43,318 bases of DNA, taken from Hyphomicrobium sp. (GTDB lineage: Bacteria > Pseudomonadota > Alphaproteobacteria > Rhizobiales > Hyphomicrobiaceae). Positions 23,796 to 31,407 of the stretch are shown piece by piece (position 1 is the stretch's first letter; every line of letters begins with the position of its first letter). The position numbers and the translations under genes are program-made. The notes beneath the pieces were generated by a model. It searched no databases. It worked only from the letters and a program-made list of their open reading frames with translations, and was not told the origin of the DNA. The stretch is taken from assembly GCF_020852195.1 (NCBI RefSeq), contig NZ_JADZBI010000043.1:1-43318 (forward strand). Reading direction: 5' to 3'.

Positions 23796-24718
23796 CAATC
23801 AACCCATCTGCGCGGGTCGACGACATCGAGGTCATCCAACCCAAGGTCGTTCAGCGCCGCAGGCATGGGCCTGCTCGTCGCAACTCGCATGGCTTCGAGA
23901 TTCTCTGTAAGGCTCGCGACATCATCGACACCAATCACGATGCGCGATACGCCCTCCTGGTGCACAACATAGGAAAGGGCAGCAGCCGGAGGGCTAAGTC
24001 CCGCTTCATCCGCAACCCTCCAAAACTTGAGTACCTGCTCTCTCGCTCCTGCCAGGCGTGGAGGCAACGCGTCGGGCCACAGCAACAACACCCCCTGAAG
24101 AAAGACCGAGCGAACGTGAACCTCGATACCGCGCGCGGCGAGCGAACGGATCGTACCATCGCGCGCCAAGCGCTGATCCAGCACGTTAAGCGGTAGCTGC
24201 ACGAGATCGTAGGGCAATATACCCGCGACGGCATCGAGCATATCGCGATCGTAGACCGAAACACCGATACGTTCGGTCAAGCCCGCGCTTTTTAGATCAA
24301 CCAGTGCCCGCACGAGATCGCTGGCACCGGGCTTGAGAAGATCATCCGGGCTGTGAACAAGAAGCGCGTAGAGCCTATCTGTACCAAGTTGTTCGAGAGA
24401 CCGCCGAACGCAGGACTGGAACTGCGCGATATCGGCCGCGCTTATTTCGTCGACCGCGAACCTGGCAACTTTGGAGACCACCGAAAACTGCGCTGCTGCA
24501 GGGCGTGATGCTCCAATTCGCTTTTCCGCATCGCCGTACACAGGAGCGGTGTCGAGCATGTCGACCTCAGCCTCCCACGCCGTGCGCAGAATCTCGCGAA
24601 TCTTGGCGAGAGAGACCGGCGCGTCAGGCCGGGATAAGCCATAGGCCAAACCGAACTGGACGGTCCCAAGAGCAAGCTTGGGCACGGCCGGTCCGCAAGA
24701 TCTGTTCGCACGCTCCAT
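23795..24718 (-). CDS. Aldo/keto reductase
   Basis: This 307-aa NADPH-dependent reductase begins PKLALGTVQFGLAYGLSRPD and has the catalytic tetrad in its usual order: Asp and Tyr in MLDTAPVYGDAEKRIG, Lys in FSVVSKVARF, and His in LYALLVHSPDDLL. The end has VSRIVIGVDDVASLTENLEA, the cofactor-binding region. It is coupled to the SpsF-like gene by a TGATG overlap. Related proteins beside SpsF and class III aminotransferases occur in other bacterial surface-glycan clusters, where the substrate is not settled. The ATG at 24718 lies 2 bases after the pseC stop; the longer frame to 24805 would overlap pseC. Confidence 0.87.
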   Translation of the reverse strand: MERANRSCGPAVPKLALGTVQFGLAYGLSRPDAPVSLAKIREILRTAWEAEVDMLDTAPVYGDAEKRIGASRPAAAQFSVVSKVARFAVDEISAADIAQFQSCVRRSLEQLGTDRLYALLVHSPDDLLKPGASDLVRALVDLKSAGLTERIGVSVYDRDMLDAVAGILPYDLVQLPLNVLDQRLARDGTIRSLAARGIEVHVRSVFLQGVLLLWPDALPPRLAGAREQVLKFWRVADEAGLSPPAAALSYVVHQEGVSRIVIGVDDVASLTENLEAMRVATSRPMPAALNDLGLDDLDVVDPRRWVD

Positions 24719-24720
24719 TG

Positions 24721-25944
24721 CTATCCGGCCAGCTCGCGCAGGGCAGTCACAACCCTCTTTACGTCGTCGTTCGACATAGCGGGGAAGAATGGGAGCGACA
24801 GGCATCGTTCATAGTAGCTGTCTGCTCCGGGCAGATGAAGATCGCCATAGAGCCCGCGATAGTAAGGCTGGCGATGAACGGGAAGGTAGTGAACCTGCGT
24901 TCCAACACCGGCCGCGCGAAGCCTCTCCATCGCCCCACCCCTGCTGATGCCAAAGCCAGCAAAATCCACGAGCACCGCATAGAGATGCCACCCATGACCA
25001 TCTTGGCCATGCGGGACAGACTGAATCGCCGGGAAGAGTGGGCGTAGAAGCTCGTCATAGAGCGCCGCAATCTCGCGCCGCCGCCGAGAGAACTCGTCGA
25101 GTTTCTTGAGCTGACTCATGCCTAGCGCGCAAAGAATATCGGGCATGCGGTAGTTCCACCCGATCTCCTGCATCTCATAGTACCAAGGATTCCAGGTACC
25201 TCGATTGAATGCGAGCTCGCACTGGCGAAAACGGTCGGGATCTCGCAGTATGCCGTGCGAGCGTAGCGATCTCATACGGCGTGCGCGTTCAGCGTCCGCG
25301 GTGGTGACCACGCCGCCCTCACCCGTCGCGACGGCTTTGACTGCGTGCGTGGAAAAACATGCCATCTGCGAATATTTCGTTGCGCCGATGCCCGGTGCAC
25401 CGAGCGCATGACAGGCATCCTCCACCATCTCGATCCCGGCCTCGACAGCGACCCGCGAGAGGGCCTCCATGTCGCAGACCTGACCATTGAGGTGCACAGG
25501 AAAAGCGGCGCGCACCGACTTGCCGGCAGGCACGCGAGCCAGCGCCTCTTCGAGAGCCGTCGCAGTGACCAAGCCTGTATGCGGGTCAACGTCGGAAAAC
25601 ACCACGTCGGCTCCACACATTCTGACGACATTCGCGGTCGCAAGGAAGGTAAGGGTAGGAACAACGACGGCATCGCCTGGCTGGAGGTCAAACGCGAGTG
25701 CCGCAAGATGCAAAGCCGCCGTACCGCTGTTGCACGACACGGCATGTTCCGCACCCGTTGCATGCGCAAAGGCCTGCTCGAACGCCTCCACCATCGGACC
25801 GGTGGTGAGATAATCGCTCTGCAGCGCCGCAACAACCGCCGCAATATCTTCGGCATCGATCGACTGGCGACCGTATGGAATGAACTTCGCTGCGCTCAAA
25901 GCTGCACCATCGCTACAGGAGGTGTTCGGTTTCGTAAGGAACAC
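24721..25944 (-). CDS. pseC: UDP-4-amino-4,6-dideoxy-N-acetyl-beta-L-altrosamine transaminase
   Basis: PseC is the second enzyme of pseudaminic acid synthesis, a PLP aminotransferase using the PseB product and glutamate. The 407-aa frame contains KFIPYGRQSIDAEDIAAVVA, LQSDYLTTGPMVEAFEQAFA, AVSCNSGTAALHLAALAF, VVVPTLTFLATANVVRMCGA, EMVEDACHALGA, the PLP lysine in STHAVKAVATGEGG near residue 202, and VGTQVHYLPVHRQPYYRGLY. The start is unsure: GTG at 25944 would overlap the pseH stop by 32 bases and gives about 18 extra residues, while TTG at 25899 sits near the conserved start. The protein is of normal length either way. Confidence 0.93.
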   Translation of the reverse strand: MFLTKPNTSCSDGAALSAAKFIPYGRQSIDAEDIAAVVAALQSDYLTTGPMVEAFEQAFAHATGAEHAVSCNSGTAALHLAALAFDLQPGDAVVVPTLTFLATANVVRMCGADVVFSDVDPHTGLVTATALEEALARVPAGKSVRAAFPVHLNGQVCDMEALSRVAVEAGIEMVEDACHALGAPGIGATKYSQMACFSTHAVKAVATGEGGVVTTADAERARRMRSLRSHGILRDPDRFRQCELAFNRGTWNPWYYEMQEIGWNYRMPDILCALGMSQLKKLDEFSRRRREIAALYDELLRPLFPAIQSVPHGQDGHGWHLYAVLVDFAGFGISRGGAMERLRAAGVGTQVHYLPVHRQPYYRGLYGDLHLPGADSYYERCLSLPFFPAMSNDDVKRVVTALRELAG

Positions 25945-26479
25945 TACCGTCGCTAAAGCGCGCGATCTGAATCACATCCTCGCGCCGGCCATCAACCACG
26001 CCATGTCGATAGCGGCATCCTTCCTCATGCCAACCAGCACCAAGAAAGGCTCTTGCCGACCCAATATTCCGAGCATAGCAACCAGCCGTCAGCTTCTCGA
26101 TTCCAAGCTCACAGAATGCATAGGAGGTGACTGCCGAGATCGCTTCCTTTGCAAATCCTCGCCCCCACTTCGACCTGTCGCCAACAATCAAACCGACATC
26201 GGCACGTCGATGCCGCATCTCGAGGGGACCCAGCTTGATGTTCCCGACATGCCGGCTGTCATCGAGATCGAACATCCCAAGCAAAAGCACGACCGGATCC
26301 TCGTTGCACTGGACGATGAACGTCTCGAGGTCAGCGCGATCGAAGCGCCGGCCGGAAGACTCGGTATAGCGAGTAACATCCGGATCATTCATCCAAGCCA
26401 AATACGGCCCACCAGCATGCGATGCCGTCAATGACGACAGAAACAATTGCTGCGTTCGCAGTTGCTGATGCAAGATCAT
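25913..26479 (-). CDS. pseH: PseH-like GNAT acetyltransferase
   Basis: The 188-aa protein is a RimJ/RimL-type GNAT with TQQLFLSSLTASHAGGPYLA, WMNDPDVTRYTESSGRRFDR, GNIKLGPLEMRHRRADVGLI and the acetyl-CoA loop GDRSKWGRGFAKEAISAVTS, then NIGSARAFLGAGWHEEG. In the pseudaminate route PseH acetylates the 4-amino group of the PseC product before PseG. The gene is immediately upstream of pseC in transcription order and coupled by ATGA to hisF, which supports this role. Family-level sequence alone cannot tell the acyl group. The symbol is given from context and family. Confidence 0.82.
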   Translation of the reverse strand: MILHQQLRTQQLFLSSLTASHAGGPYLAWMNDPDVTRYTESSGRRFDRADLETFIVQCNEDPVVLLLGMFDLDDSRHVGNIKLGPLEMRHRRADVGLIVGDRSKWGRGFAKEAISAVTSYAFCELGIEKLTAGCYARNIGSARAFLGAGWHEEGCRYRHGVVDGRREDVIQIARFSDGSVPYETEHLL

Positions 26480-27231
26480 GGCCGCATGGGAAGGCCGGCG
26501 CCTTCCAAGAAGCGACGCACCTTTACCAGGTTGTTGTCGGAAAATACGAGCAACGTACCCAACCCAACCGAATCCACCCCGGCTTTCATTGCTTCCGCAA
26601 TGTGCGTGAGGTTGCCTGCACCACCTTCAAGGATGATCGGCACATCGGTGAGCTCGCGGATCGACGCATACAGCGGCACATCAAACCCTTCACGGACGCC
26701 CTCACGATCCACGGCCATCACCCGAATTTCGCCCACGCCGCGCGACACGGCTTCCTTCACCCACTCAACCGGGTTCGGCCGATCGACAGTTCCTCGGAGG
26801 CGATGATCGTAAAGCCTCAAGACGCCATCTCTCCACACTAGGTCGAGTCCTAGAACCACGGCCTGCGCACCGAACGCATGGGCCGCGTCATCAATCAGAT
26901 CCGGTCGATCAAGCGCGGTCGTCGTGAGAGCGATTTTATCCGCTCCGCTTTCGAGGGCTCGGCGCGCAAGCGCCACGCTGGCAATCCCTCCACCGAAAGT
27001 GACCGGCACCTGCACTTCTTTGGAAATCGCCTCAAGAACTGCGAAGTGCGGCTGGCGCCCCTCGCGCGAAGCATCGATGTCGACGACCACGATCTCATCG
27101 GCACCTTGTGCGCTATGCGCACGACTGGTTGTCGCCGGCGCACCCGCATCGCGGTGATCAGAGAATCGCACGCCTTTTACCAAACGGCCATTCCGCAGGA
27201 GCAAGGTGGGAATAATCCGGTTCGCCGGCAT
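26476..27231 (-). CDS. hisF: HisF-like ammonia-channel subunit, surface-sugar paralogue
   Basis: This 251-aa (beta/alpha)8-barrel resembles the cyclase subunit of imidazole glycerol-phosphate synthase. It has NRIIPTLLLRNGRLVKG, EIVVVDIDASREGRQPHF, VTFGGGIASVALARRALESG, AVVLGLDLVW and IILEGGAGNLTHIAEAMKAG. The catalytic Asp11 of true HisF (CLDVKDG) is replaced here by Leu (TLLLRNG), while Asp130 is kept. That pattern is seen in HisF paralogues of O-antigen loci, so it is probably not a histidine enzyme but a partner that passes ammonia from HisH to the amidotransferase PseA. It sits between hisH and pseH, within the same operon. Confidence 0.88.
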   Translation of the reverse strand: MPANRIIPTLLLRNGRLVKGVRFSDHRDAGAPATTSRAHSAQGADEIVVVDIDASREGRQPHFAVLEAISKEVQVPVTFGGGIASVALARRALESGADKIALTTTALDRPDLIDDAAHAFGAQAVVLGLDLVWRDGVLRLYDHRLRGTVDRPNPVEWVKEAVSRGVGEIRVMAVDREGVREGFDVPLYASIRELTDVPIILEGGAGNLTHIAEAMKAGVDSVGLGTLLVFSDNNLVKVRRFLEGAGLPMRP

Positions 27232-27237
27232 GTGGCA

Positions 27238-27852
27238 TCACGGCGCCCAATCGAGGAAACGTTTGATGAAACGCTGCCCCGCTAGCTGACTCTTTTCGGG
27301 ATGGAACTGCACGGCAAATATACTTTCAAACTGTACCGCAACTGTAAACGGCTCTCCGTAGGCCACCGTCGCAGCCGCCACATCACGATCCGCATAAAGT
27401 CGATTCGAATGGCAGAAATAGAAGTTGCGGTCCTTCGCAGACGAACCGATGAGGTCGTGCCCCCGCTCGGTAACATCTACCGGCGACCAACCCATGTGTG
27501 GCACCCGGATGTTGCCATCCGACGGAATCCTGGCGACCTTGCCGCGCATCCAGCCAAGCCCACGATGGGTACCGAATTCCTGGACCTCATCGGCCATCAT
27601 CTGCAGCCCAAGGCAAATTCCGAGTATAGGTCGTCCCACGTGGCGGACATCATCCAACGCCGCATCGAGGTCGCGTGCCCGTAACGCTTCGAGCGCGGCG
27701 CCAGCCGCGCCAACGCCAGGCAACACCACGCGTTCAGCCCGTCGCACCACATCGGGATCGTTCGAGGTGACCGGATCCGCGCCTGCCAGAAAGAAAGCTT
27801 GATACACTGAACGCAAGTTCCCGGCGCCGTAGTCGACGATGGTAACGTTCAT
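27238..27852 (-). CDS. hisH: HisH-like glutamine amidotransferase subunit
   Basis: This 204-aa class I glutaminase releases ammonia from glutamine. It starts MNVTIVDYGAGNLRSVYQAF and has the oxyanion strand VVLPGVGAAG, the nucleophile elbow ILGICLGLQMM with Cys80, and the His184-Glu186 pair in VQFHPEKSQ. It is the partner of the adjacent HisF-like protein, and the two should deliver ammonia to PseA. The open frame reaches 27885, but the ATG at 27852 begins the conserved domain and lies 4 bases after the pseA stop. There is no other histidine gene in the window, so the pair appears specialised for the sugar pathway. Confidence 0.9.
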   Translation of the reverse strand: MNVTIVDYGAGNLRSVYQAFFLAGADPVTSNDPDVVRRAERVVLPGVGAAGAALEALRARDLDAALDDVRHVGRPILGICLGLQMMADEVQEFGTHRGLGWMRGKVARIPSDGNIRVPHMGWSPVDVTERGHDLIGSSAKDRNFYFCHSNRLYADRDVAAATVAYGEPFTVAVQFESIFAVQFHPEKSQLAGQRFIKRFLDWAP

Positions 27853-27856
27853 TCGA

Positions 27857-29038
27857 TTATTTATCGATCGACCGATCGCCCACAATCGACGACCATTGCT
27901 CGAAATCCCACGGCTTATGATTCATCTTGTGGGATCCAGCCCAATTTAGGTCAGGCATCTGGTGTGGGGGCACCACATGGGGACGGATCGCTTCCATGAA
28001 TTCTGACTCGGTCAAGTCGACATACTGCAGAAACAGTTCCAGTGAATTCGGCCGCCTGCCGTCGTACTGTTCAACCAGTGCCTCTCCCTCCTCGCGCGTC
28101 AGCCGGCCGTTTCTAATATCGATCGAAGCTAGATGCGTTGTCCGGCCGAAACCACGCTTGAGGAACTTGATGTAGTCACGCACGCCCTGCATGAAGCATT
28201 CGATCTTCTCGTAGTCATATTCCGGCGGCACGCCTTCGACTTCATCGCCTTTCCAGCCCAGCTCGGACTTGATGATTGCCACCTGCTCCTTGACGTCCCA
28301 GGGGATATAAGAACCGAGGCAGACGGAGCGTAACCGCAATTGCCGCAATTCCTCCAGAGGTGGATATGTGTAGGGTTTGAGATCCCGCGCCGTCACAGGG
28401 TAGTCGCTGACGCTATTGTCCAGCATTCCGAGCATGTCCTCGGCGTTAATGCCGAGATTGGCGATGGTATTGAAACGACGCTCGTCAACCTCCTCCTCTT
28501 CCTCATAGCCGTAAAAGGAGGAATACTCAGAACTCGGCTCGCCCCAAATCACCAATGGAACTTTCTTCTCGACCGCGATCCACATCGGATAGGCGAATAT
28601 GCCGGTGTGACAATGCCAACAGAAATCGCCGCGGCGGCGCAATGCTTCCAGCATCAGCTTGCGCACAATCTGCCAATTGGGGGTGAAGCTCAGAACATCA
28701 ACACCGAGCGTACGGAAAGTCCGATGATTGTTCTCCAGCAAAGTCGGACGCATGAAGCCGTGATCGAAGCGCACGACCAGCGGCTTCAACTTTTTCTTCT
28801 TTACCAAGTGCCAAAGGGTGAACGTGGAATCTTTTCCGCCAGAGAACGGAACGATGCAATCGTAAGCGTACTTCCCCCGAACGGAATCGAGGATCGAATC
28901 GAACTCAACGGCCTTCGCAGCCCAATCGATCGCAGTTTGCTTGAACTCGACTTGCTGGCAGACGGAGCAGACGCCCTTGTCGTTAAAGCCGAGCGTTTCT
29001 GCCGTTTCCGGCATTACGCATCTCGAACAGGACTTCAT
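27857..29038 (-). CDS. pseA: N-acetyl sugar amidotransferase (PseA/WbpG/WbuX family)
   Basis: This ATP-using amidotransferase turns an N-acetyl group into acetamidino in pseudaminic or related sugars, using ammonia from HisH/HisF. The 393-aa protein has an N-terminal metal-binding head (CSRC at 4-7 and CSVC at 24-27), the PP-loop motif YDCIVPFSGGKDSTFTLWHL with SGGKDS at 66-71, FDHGFMRPTLLENNHRTFR, a CWHCHTG pair, and IWGEPSSEYSSFYGYEEEEE. These are standard family features at the usual length. The ATG at 29038 comes 15 bases after pseB. Its presence suggests an acetamidino derivative such as Pse5Ac7Am, but that product is inferred. Confidence 0.93.
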   Translation of the reverse strand: MKSCSRCVMPETAETLGFNDKGVCSVCQQVEFKQTAIDWAAKAVEFDSILDSVRGKYAYDCIVPFSGGKDSTFTLWHLVKKKKLKPLVVRFDHGFMRPTLLENNHRTFRTLGVDVLSFTPNWQIVRKLMLEALRRRGDFCWHCHTGIFAYPMWIAVEKKVPLVIWGEPSSEYSSFYGYEEEEEVDERRFNTIANLGINAEDMLGMLDNSVSDYPVTARDLKPYTYPPLEELRQLRLRSVCLGSYIPWDVKEQVAIIKSELGWKGDEVEGVPPEYDYEKIECFMQGVRDYIKFLKRGFGRTTHLASIDIRNGRLTREEGEALVEQYDGRRPNSLELFLQYVDLTESEFMEAIRPHVVPPHQMPDLNWAGSHKMNHKPWDFEQWSSIVGDRSIDK

Positions 29039-29053
29039 GCGAGACTCCAGAGC

Positions 29054-30118
29054 CTAATCCGTAGCGCCTGCACTACTGATAAGCGTACTAAGGCCGGCGG
29101 CGCTAAGCCATTCGATGTTGGCATCCGAAGAATAACGGAAGCCTTCTGAAACCGGGACGGCGCCGAGAGTATCAAGATGCGCTCTATTCCAGCTCAGCAC
29201 CGAAAACCCCGGACAAATTACATAGCGATCCGGCAACTCTATCGTCACGCGCGCGTCGTCCTCGGTGATCATCACTTCATGCAGCTTTTCCCCCGGCCGG
29301 ATGCCGATCACGTCATAGGGTATGCCCGACGCGATCGCTTCGGCGAGATCGGTCATCTTCATCGACGGAATCTTGGGCACAAAGATCTCGCCACCCCGCA
29401 TCATCTCCAGCGAGGAGAGGACGAAAGCAACACCCTGCTGCAAGGTAATCCAAAACCGCGTCATCCGCGGATCGGTGATGGGCAGGCTCTTGGCGCCGCT
29501 GCTCAGCATGTCCTGAAAAAGCGGAACCACAGATCCGCGCGAGCCGATGACGTTGCCGTAACGTACGACAGAGTAGCGCGCCCCATCGTCGCCCGAAAGG
29601 TTGTTCGCTGCTACCATGATCTTGTCGGCCGCAAGTTTCGAGGCACCATAGAGGTTGACAGGATTGGCGGCTTTGTCGGTCGAGAGCGCGACCACCTTGG
29701 CCACGCCCGATCGCAGCGAAGCCTTCACGATGTTCTCGGCCCCGTGCACGTTGGTGAGAATGCACTCGAAAGGATTGTATTCGGCCGTCGGCACGATTTT
29801 CAGCGCGGCAGCATGGACGACCACTTGCACATCGCGCATCGCAAGCTCGAGGCGCGCAACATCGCGCACGTCACCGATGAAGAAGCGCAGTCGCCCGAAC
29901 AGATCCTCGGAGAACGCGCTGCGCAGCTCCCGCGCCATCGTATCCTGCTTCTGCTCATCGCGCGAGAATACGACCAGACGGCGAGGCGGCTTCGGCATGG
30001 AAAGGAGCTTGCGCACGAAGGCACGTCCGAACGAGCCGGTGCCTCCCGTAACCATGATGGACTGTTCGTCCGGGTCGAACGCCGGGCGGTCAAACGTGCG
30101 GTCGAGAAATGATGTCAT
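29054..30118 (-). CDS. pseB: UDP-GlcNAc 4,6-dehydratase (inverting)
   Basis: PseB starts the pathway by 4,6-dehydration and C5 inversion of UDP-GlcNAc. The 354-aa protein has the NADP motif TGGTGSFG at 24-31, VVFSRDEQKQDTMARELRS, HAAALKIVPTAEYNPFECIL, the catalytic TDK (Asp148, Lys149), Tyr157 and Lys161 in ALSTDKAANPVNLYGASKLA, then YGNVIGSRGSVVPLFQ and the C-terminal IRPGEKLHEVMITEDDA. The Asp-Lys-Tyr spacing fits that of H. pylori FlaA1. It is the first gene after the ops-like element, and the ATG at 30118 has no clear Shine-Dalgarno sequence in the 35-base gap from that element, which could fit a need for antiterminator-assisted translation. Confidence 0.95.
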   Translation of the reverse strand: MTSFLDRTFDRPAFDPDEQSIMVTGGTGSFGRAFVRKLLSMPKPPRRLVVFSRDEQKQDTMARELRSAFSEDLFGRLRFFIGDVRDVARLELAMRDVQVVVHAAALKIVPTAEYNPFECILTNVHGAENIVKASLRSGVAKVVALSTDKAANPVNLYGASKLAADKIMVAANNLSGDDGARYSVVRYGNVIGSRGSVVPLFQDMLSSGAKSLPITDPRMTRFWITLQQGVAFVLSSLEMMRGGEIFVPKIPSMKMTDLAEAIASGIPYDVIGIRPGEKLHEVMITEDDARVTIELPDRYVICPGFSVLSWNRAHLDTLGAVPVSEGFRYSSDANIEWLSAAGLSTLISSAGATD

Positions 30119-30153
30119 GAATGATCGGTGATCCAGAACACGATAAATTTCGG

Positions 30154-30165
30154 CACGCTACCGCA
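30154..30165 (-). promoter_or_regulatory. ops-like element (RfaH-type antiterminator recruitment site)
   Basis: On the minus strand the sequence is TGCGGTAGCGTG. The E. coli ops element is GGCGGTAGCGTG, so 11 of 12 bases agree and only the first differs. It lies 35 bases upstream of pseB and just downstream of the RfaH-like gene (30215-30724). In E. coli, RNA polymerase pauses here, and RfaH binds the exposed non-template strand and prevents premature termination in long surface-polysaccharide operons. That this copy works is inferred from position and identity. Confidence 0.85.
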
Positions 30166-30190
30166 CTTCGGGTGAAACGATCACCCGAAG
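30166..30190 (-). promoter_or_regulatory. Perfect hairpin directly before the ops-like element
   Basis: Minus-strand sequence forms a 9-bp perfect stem (CTTCGGGTG pairing with CACCCGAAG) around a 7-base loop. Its 3' base (30166) touches the ops-like element. If polymerase pauses at the T of the ops GTG (30155), the hairpin base is 11 bases behind the RNA 3' end, the spacing known for the his pause hairpin. There is no U-tract, so it does not look like an intrinsic terminator. A role in stabilising the pause or recruiting the antiterminator is inferred. Confidence 0.72.
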
Positions 30191-30214
30191 GGCAGCCGAC
30201 GAACGCAACGCGGC

Positions 30215-30724
30215 TCAGGCCGCCTCGATGCTTTCGCTCGGCAGCAGTGCCATCACCTCTCGGCCCAGCAACTGCAAGAGAACTGCTACGCGCTGCCGGT
30301 CGGCAACGCACTCGAAAACACCGATGGAATCTACGAAGATCCCATCCAGAACCCTGATCTTCGCGCCCTTCGGCAACGCCGGCGCGCACATCTGGACGAA
30401 GCCGTCCTCCCCCTCGCGCTCGCGAATGGCGTCGAGCACCGTCGAAGGAACCTCGCGCGGCTTGTCGCCGGCAGCAGTGATGAGACCCTGCACCCCGAAG
30501 GTCGACTGCACCACGCGCCAGCGGTCGCGCGCGAGATCGAGGGCGACAAAGAGATAACGGGGAAAGAGGGGGCGCGTGACAGTTTCCGTCTTGCGCGCAT
30601 GGCGGCGGGTGCGCCGGTAGCGCGGCAGATAGACCGAGAAGCCCTGGCGGCGAAGATTCTCCTCAGCTCGGGCCTCGCCATGAGGCTGCGTCACGACGAC
30701 GTACCAGCGCTTGCCGTCACTCAT
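30215..30724 (-). CDS. RfaH-like NusG-family transcription antiterminator
   Basis: This 169-aa protein binds RNA polymerase if it behaves like RfaH/NusG. Residues 6-100 form the NGN domain: RWYVVVTQPHGEARAEENLR, GFSVYLPRYRR, the RfaH-like TRPLFPRYLFVALDLA and VPSTVLDAI. Residues ~118-169 are a KOW-like domain (PKGAKIRVLDGIFVDSIGVF ... VAVLLQLLGREVMALLPSES). The resemblance to RfaH is clear in PLFP-YLFV and in the end of the protein. The start at 30724 overlaps the regulator gene by 8 bases, and the gene lies before the ops-like site and pseB. It probably suppresses termination along the 30-kb operon. Confidence 0.9.
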   Translation of the reverse strand: MSDGKRWYVVVTQPHGEARAEENLRRQGFSVYLPRYRRTRRHARKTETVTRPLFPRYLFVALDLARDRWRVVQSTFGVQGLITAAGDKPREVPSTVLDAIREREGEDGFVQMCAPALPKGAKIRVLDGIFVDSIGVFECVADRQRVAVLLQLLGREVMALLPSESIEAA

Positions 30725-31361
30725 TGGCGCCTCCGCCGGAGGATGACCGGGCGGCGCGGACGCGCAGCAGCTTGGGAGCACAAACCTTCTGCGCACCGAA
30801 TGCGGCGACAGCCGCGTTGAAGACGTCTTGCGGATGCTCCGTCGCAGTGATCATGACACGATCGAAGGCGACACCGCCCAGCGCCGCGGCAAGGGCAGCC
30901 TTGTCACGCGCACCGGGAAACGTCGCGACGATCCGGGCCTGCGCACGCGGAGCAACCAGCAGCGCCACATCGGCGAGGTCACCGGGGCCAACAAGAACGA
31001 AGCGATCCTCGCCGCGCTGCACGCCTTCGGCAAAAAGCTCGCCCACCTCGGCACGCGCCCGGCGCATGAAATCGAAGGAAGCGGACAGATAGCGCGCCGT
31101 CAGACGGGACTTTTCCGCAAAGCCCTGAGGCGTCACGTAATAGGCATAACGGCGGGTGGGAATCTCTGTGGCCTTGAGCAGCCCTTTGCGGATGCAGCGC
31201 CTGAGATAGGTGTTGGCAAGCCCCAGCGCGATGCCGAGCTCGTGAGCCAAATGACGTTGGGTAACCGTGGCATTGTGTTCGACGGCATCAAGAAGGCCGA
31301 GGACAATTGCGTCTTCCGCCTGCTCCCGGCGTTCGACTGTGCTATTGCGTGGTGTACTCAT
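30717..31361 (-). CDS. Winged-helix transcriptional regulator at the head of the operon
   Basis: This 214-aa protein has an N-terminal winged-helix domain: EDAIVLGLLDAVEHNATVTQ, RHLAHELGIALGLANTYLRR and CIRKGLLKATEIPTRRYAYY, followed by VTPQGFAEKSRLTARYLS. The second half is a Rossmann-like region (RFVLVGPGDLADVALLVAP ... ARIVATFPG ... VMITATEHPQDVFNAAV) of unknown ligand. Similar regulators precede RfaH/NusG-like genes in other alphaproteobacterial surface-glycan loci. The ATG at 31361 is used; an upstream in-frame ATG at 31379 would put the start against the palindrome at 31382-31400. Autoregulation through that palindrome is probable but inferred. Confidence 0.85.
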   Translation of the reverse strand: MSTPRNSTVERREQAEDAIVLGLLDAVEHNATVTQRHLAHELGIALGLANTYLRRCIRKGLLKATEIPTRRYAYYVTPQGFAEKSRLTARYLSASFDFMRRARAEVGELFAEGVQRGEDRFVLVGPGDLADVALLVAPRAQARIVATFPGARDKAALAAALGGVAFDRVMITATEHPQDVFNAAVAAFGAQKVCAPKLLRVRAARSSSGGGANE

Positions 31362-31381
31362 GAAATGCCACCCCACCATGC

Positions 31382-31400
31382 GTGTTCACGTCGTGAACAC
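31382..31400. promoter_or_regulatory. 19-bp palindrome, candidate operator
   Basis: The sequence GTGTTCACGTCGTGAACAC has two perfect 9-base arms around one central base. It lies 20 bases before the regulator start codon (31361) and just downstream of a plausible -10 box, so it would cover the transcription start. This is a typical position for a repressor site, most simply of the winged-helix protein itself. As RNA it could form a hairpin, but no U-run follows. Confidence 0.72.
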
Positions 31401-31407
31401 GGGCTAT

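Noticed and set aside
26476..27852. HisF and HisH as histidine biosynthesis genes
   Set aside because: No other his gene is near, HisF lacks Asp11, and both genes are within a pseudaminate operon next to pseA.
29177..30112. Plus-strand open frame opposite pseB
   Set aside because: pseB is intact on the minus strand, including all catalytic residues.
30601..30640. Plus-strand GGTAGC copies (for example here and near 24191) as further ops elements
   Set aside because: They are short matches on the strand opposite to transcription and inside genes; only the site at 30154-30165 has the longer match and the right orientation.
31382..31400. 19-bp palindrome as a transcription terminator
   Set aside because: It is upstream of the regulator gene near a candidate promoter and lacks a T-run, so an operator fits better.
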